Part shown: positions 62,069 through 64,000 of the stretch, one piece after another
Numbering within the stretch: the first letter of the stretch is position 1
Layout: the number at the start of each line of letters is the position of its first letter
Source: Paraburkholderia tuberum STM678
Lineage (GTDB): Bacteria > Pseudomonadota > Gammaproteobacteria > Burkholderiales > Burkholderiaceae
Direction: 5' to 3'
DNA: 64,000 nucleotides
Assembly: GCF_902833905.1 (NCBI RefSeq)
Contig: NZ_CADFGP010000005.1
Span: 1 to 64,000, forward strand
Program-made: the position numbers and the translations under genes
Notes under the pieces: model-generated
Told to the model about the DNA's origin: nothing
Databases searched by the model: none
Seen by the model: only the letters and a program-made list of their open reading frames with translations

Positions 62069-63901
62069 CTATTTTTCGAAGACATAGGTTCCCGGCGCGT
62101 CGCAGAAGGCGCCGTCGACTGCACGGGCAGTCACCTCCCCGCTCGACTGCTCGCGTAGCCACTGGTTCCAGCAGAGCCACCACGACCCCTCGACAGGTGT
62201 GGTCTGGGCGAGAAAATCGCGGCGGCTGCGGTAAGGCGCTCCGCGAGGACGGGTTACACATCGGTAGTAACGGCCCACATGGCCGGGCTCGGACACGATT
62301 CCCGCATTATGTCCGCCTGCCGTCAGCAGGAAAGTCAACGGATTATGCGTCAGCAGATGCAGCATGTAGACCGAGCGCCAGGGTGACACGTGGTCCCGCT
62401 CCGTCCCGACGACAAAGGTCGGCGCTTCGATGTCGGACAAGGCGACAGGCCGGCCATCGACACAGTAGCGTCCCTCGGCAAGATCGTTGTTCAGGAATAG
62501 CCGCGTGAGGTACTCGCTGTGCATGCGATAAGGCAGGCGCGTGGTGTCGGCGTTCCACGCCATCAGGTCGTTGGGCTTCGAGCGCCGTCCGAGCAGGTAT
62601 TCGCTCATCATCCTCGACCAGATCAGATCGCGCGCATTCAACAGCTGGAAAGCGCTCGACATCTGCCGTCCGTCCAGATAGCCCTGGTGCCACATCAATG
62701 CGTCGAGCGCGGCAAGTTCACTCGCATCGATGAACAGGCCCAGTTCGCCCGGCTCAGCAAAGTCCGTTTGCGCCGCAAGGAGCGTCACCGTCTTCAGTTC
62801 GTGCCCTCTTCCATCGCGAAACAGCGCTGCAGCCGCCATCGCGAGGAGCGTGCCCCCAAGGCAATAGCCGACGGCATGCACCGGCTGTGCATGACGTAGA
62901 CGGACCTGAGCCAGCGCGGCAAACAAACCGTCGCGCAGGTAGTCGTCGAGTCCGACGTCACGAAACGCTGCGGGCGGGTTGCGCCACGATATTGTGTACA
63001 CCGTGTAGCCAGCGTCCACGAGATAGTGAATCAGGGAATTGTGCGGCTGAAGATCGAGAATGTAGTACTTCATGATCCACGACGGGACGATCAGGAGCGG
63101 TTCGCGCGCCACGGTGGCTGTTGCAGGCGCGTACTGAATCAACTCGCACAAAGCGTTGCGCCACACTACCTTGCCCGGGGTAATGGCCACGTCTTTTCCG
63201 GGCAGCCACGCATGCGAAGGGGATGCCAGGTCGTCTTTCGCCGCGCCGGCAAGCTCGCGCAGGTCCTCGAGCCAATGCTGCATGCCCACCGCGAAATTCA
63301 GTCCGCCGCTTCGCCACGCCGCCGTCTGTATCGCGGGATTGGTTGCGATGCAGTTGCTGGGTGAGCATGCGTCCAGCCATTGGCGCACGAGGAAGCGCAC
63401 CAGTTCCTCATGATGCCGTTCGACGCCCGGTATCGCCGTGGTCGCCGCTTCCCACCATTGCTGGACTTGCAGGAAGGCATCCCGATATAGCCAGTAAGGC
63501 CACCGCGACCATGAATCGGCAGAGAACCGAGGGTCCTCGCTCACCGGCTCGGCGCGCCAATGAGCCGTAGGCGCGACCTGTATGTGTTCTGTCAGCTCGC
63601 TATACGCCATTGCGCACCGGTTCACCAGGTCGAGTGCCTTACCGGGCGAGAGCATCATGTGCAGTGCCCAGTCTTGGGCCGCCATGAATATCGAAGCCGG
63701 CGACAAACCGCCTGTCAGCGCCGCGACCGCCGCGTGCGCGGCCAGGTCCAGTTCGTTGCGCGAAAGTGCAGGCACGGGCGCGCCATGGCCGTCCCGCGCC
63801 CCGGACAGTTGGTTGGCACCGGCCAGGGTAGTCGGCTGAGATGGAGAGCGCTTCATAGCTTGCGGCGCATGGGGGAATTCAGTCGGATCGTCTACGCTCA
63901 C
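62069..63901 (-). CDS. phaC: Poly(3-hydroxyalkanoate) synthase
   Basis: 610 residues from GTG 63901; an ATG at 63856 gives a version 15 residues shorter. The alpha/beta hydrolase core carries the lipase-like box GYCLGG with catalytic Cys 347, Asp 503 in GTERDHVSPW and His 531 in TAGGHNAGIV. The N-terminal half contains the usual PhaC_N region (NFAVGMQHWLEDLRELAGAA). It polymerises (R)-3-hydroxyacyl-CoA into PHA granules. With phaB and the phasin-like gene it forms the storage branch of the island. Confidence 0.92.
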   Translation of the reverse strand: MSVDDPTEFPHAPQAMKRSPSQPTTLAGANQLSGARDGHGAPVPALSRNELDLAAHAAVAALTGGLSPASIFMAAQDWALHMMLSPGKALDLVNRCAMAYSELTEHIQVAPTAHWRAEPVSEDPRFSADSWSRWPYWLYRDAFLQVQQWWEAATTAIPGVERHHEELVRFLVRQWLDACSPSNCIATNPAIQTAAWRSGGLNFAVGMQHWLEDLRELAGAAKDDLASPSHAWLPGKDVAITPGKVVWRNALCELIQYAPATATVAREPLLIVPSWIMKYYILDLQPHNSLIHYLVDAGYTVYTISWRNPPAAFRDVGLDDYLRDGLFAALAQVRLRHAQPVHAVGYCLGGTLLAMAAAALFRDGRGHELKTVTLLAAQTDFAEPGELGLFIDASELAALDALMWHQGYLDGRQMSSAFQLLNARDLIWSRMMSEYLLGRRSKPNDLMAWNADTTRLPYRMHSEYLTRLFLNNDLAEGRYCVDGRPVALSDIEAPTFVVGTERDHVSPWRSVYMLHLLTHNPLTFLLTAGGHNAGIVSEPGHVGRYYRCVTRPRGAPYRSRRDFLAQTTPVEGSWWLCWNQWLREQSSGEVTARAVDGAFCDAPGTYVFEK

Positions 63902-64000
63902 GTTCGCTCATCCTTGTCGAGGTCATCGTGTATGAATGCCGCGCCTGATGGCCGAATCCGCGCTCAATGGCGCTAGCCGCCATGCGAGCCAGAGCGGGCG
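63902..64000. other. Window edge upstream of phaC
   Basis: The end of a minus-strand open frame may enter from beyond the window and stop just inside or before the phaC start. It is too short to identify. Confidence 0.2.

Noticed and set aside
1..64000. CRISPR arrays, rRNA, tRNA, intact insertion sequences, replication origin
   Set aside because: Looked for direct repeat arrays, conserved RNA blocks, transposase ORFs with terminal repeats and DnaA-box/iteron clusters; none were seen by eye.

Overview
The window looks like chromosomal or chromid DNA of a Burkholderia sensu lato beta-proteobacterium, most likely Paraburkholderia. The reasons are high GC with strong GC bias at third codon positions, the assimilatory nirB-nirD-nasA-narK arrangement with a nitrate reductase/flavoprotein fusion, FabV, and a PHB/universal-stress gene island. 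No rRNA, tRNA, CRISPR array or intact insertion sequence was seen.

Layout. (1) 1-1.4 kb: a lower-GC pair, an M35-type zinc metallopeptidase translationally coupled to an OmpA-like lipoprotein. (2) 1.6-7.2 kb: acyltransferase, a 47-codon membrane peptide, galU, glcB and a GlcG-like protein. (3) 7.2-12.9 kb: small secreted proteins, a MarR regulator, a chloride-channel remnant, an orphan Rieske protein, a Do-family pseudoprotease that has lost its catalytic triad, and a MOSC protein. (4) 12.9-22.5 kb: nitrate assimilation. A cobA remnant and the nirB-nirD-nasA operon diverge from an intergenic region holding two sigma-54 promoters. Each promoter is followed by a leader with two six-base-loop hairpins and a terminator, the layout of ANTAR (NasR/NasT) antitermination. 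narK has its own sigma-54 promoter. (5) 22.5-35.6 kb: housekeeping and accessory genes (tam, a LysR regulator, GST, a Rap1a-like protein, fabV, PBP1A-type mrcA, an MFS transporter, an azoreductase, a KfrA-like protein with a strong palindrome upstream).

(6) 35.8-63.9 kb: a low-oxygen/dormancy island. It carries two small HPF/RaiA-like proteins, LemA, sulfite dehydrogenase sorAB, cbpA-cbpM, CBS-BON, triple-BON and Hsp20 proteins, phaB, a phasin-like protein, phaC, several universal stress proteins, oleate hydratase, an NRAMP-type transporter, a MaoC-phosphotransacetylase fusion, a PAS histidine kinase/NarL pair, a receiver-only protein, an FNR regulator with the full iron-sulfur cysteine set, and a c-type cytochrome. 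Twelve FNR-type palindromes (TTGAY-N4-RTCAA or one mismatch from it) are scattered through it, so the encoded FNR probably controls the island. Gene content resembles the low-oxygen-activated (lxa) locus known from Burkholderia cenocepacia and, functionally, the mycobacterial DosR dormancy regulon.

A second theme is decay. The island holds remnants of an F-ATPase gamma subunit, a USP, a zinc alcohol dehydrogenase, two nitroreductases, an ABC permease/outer-membrane-factor chimera and an acyl-CoA synthetase, plus a USP with a stop at codon 2. Several of these sit directly beside an apparently intact FNR box. Elsewhere cobA, arsR, a cupin gene and a chloride channel are also damaged. Function calls rest on reading motifs and family resemblance by eye. 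Starts were chosen from Shine-Dalgarno placement and are stated where uncertain.
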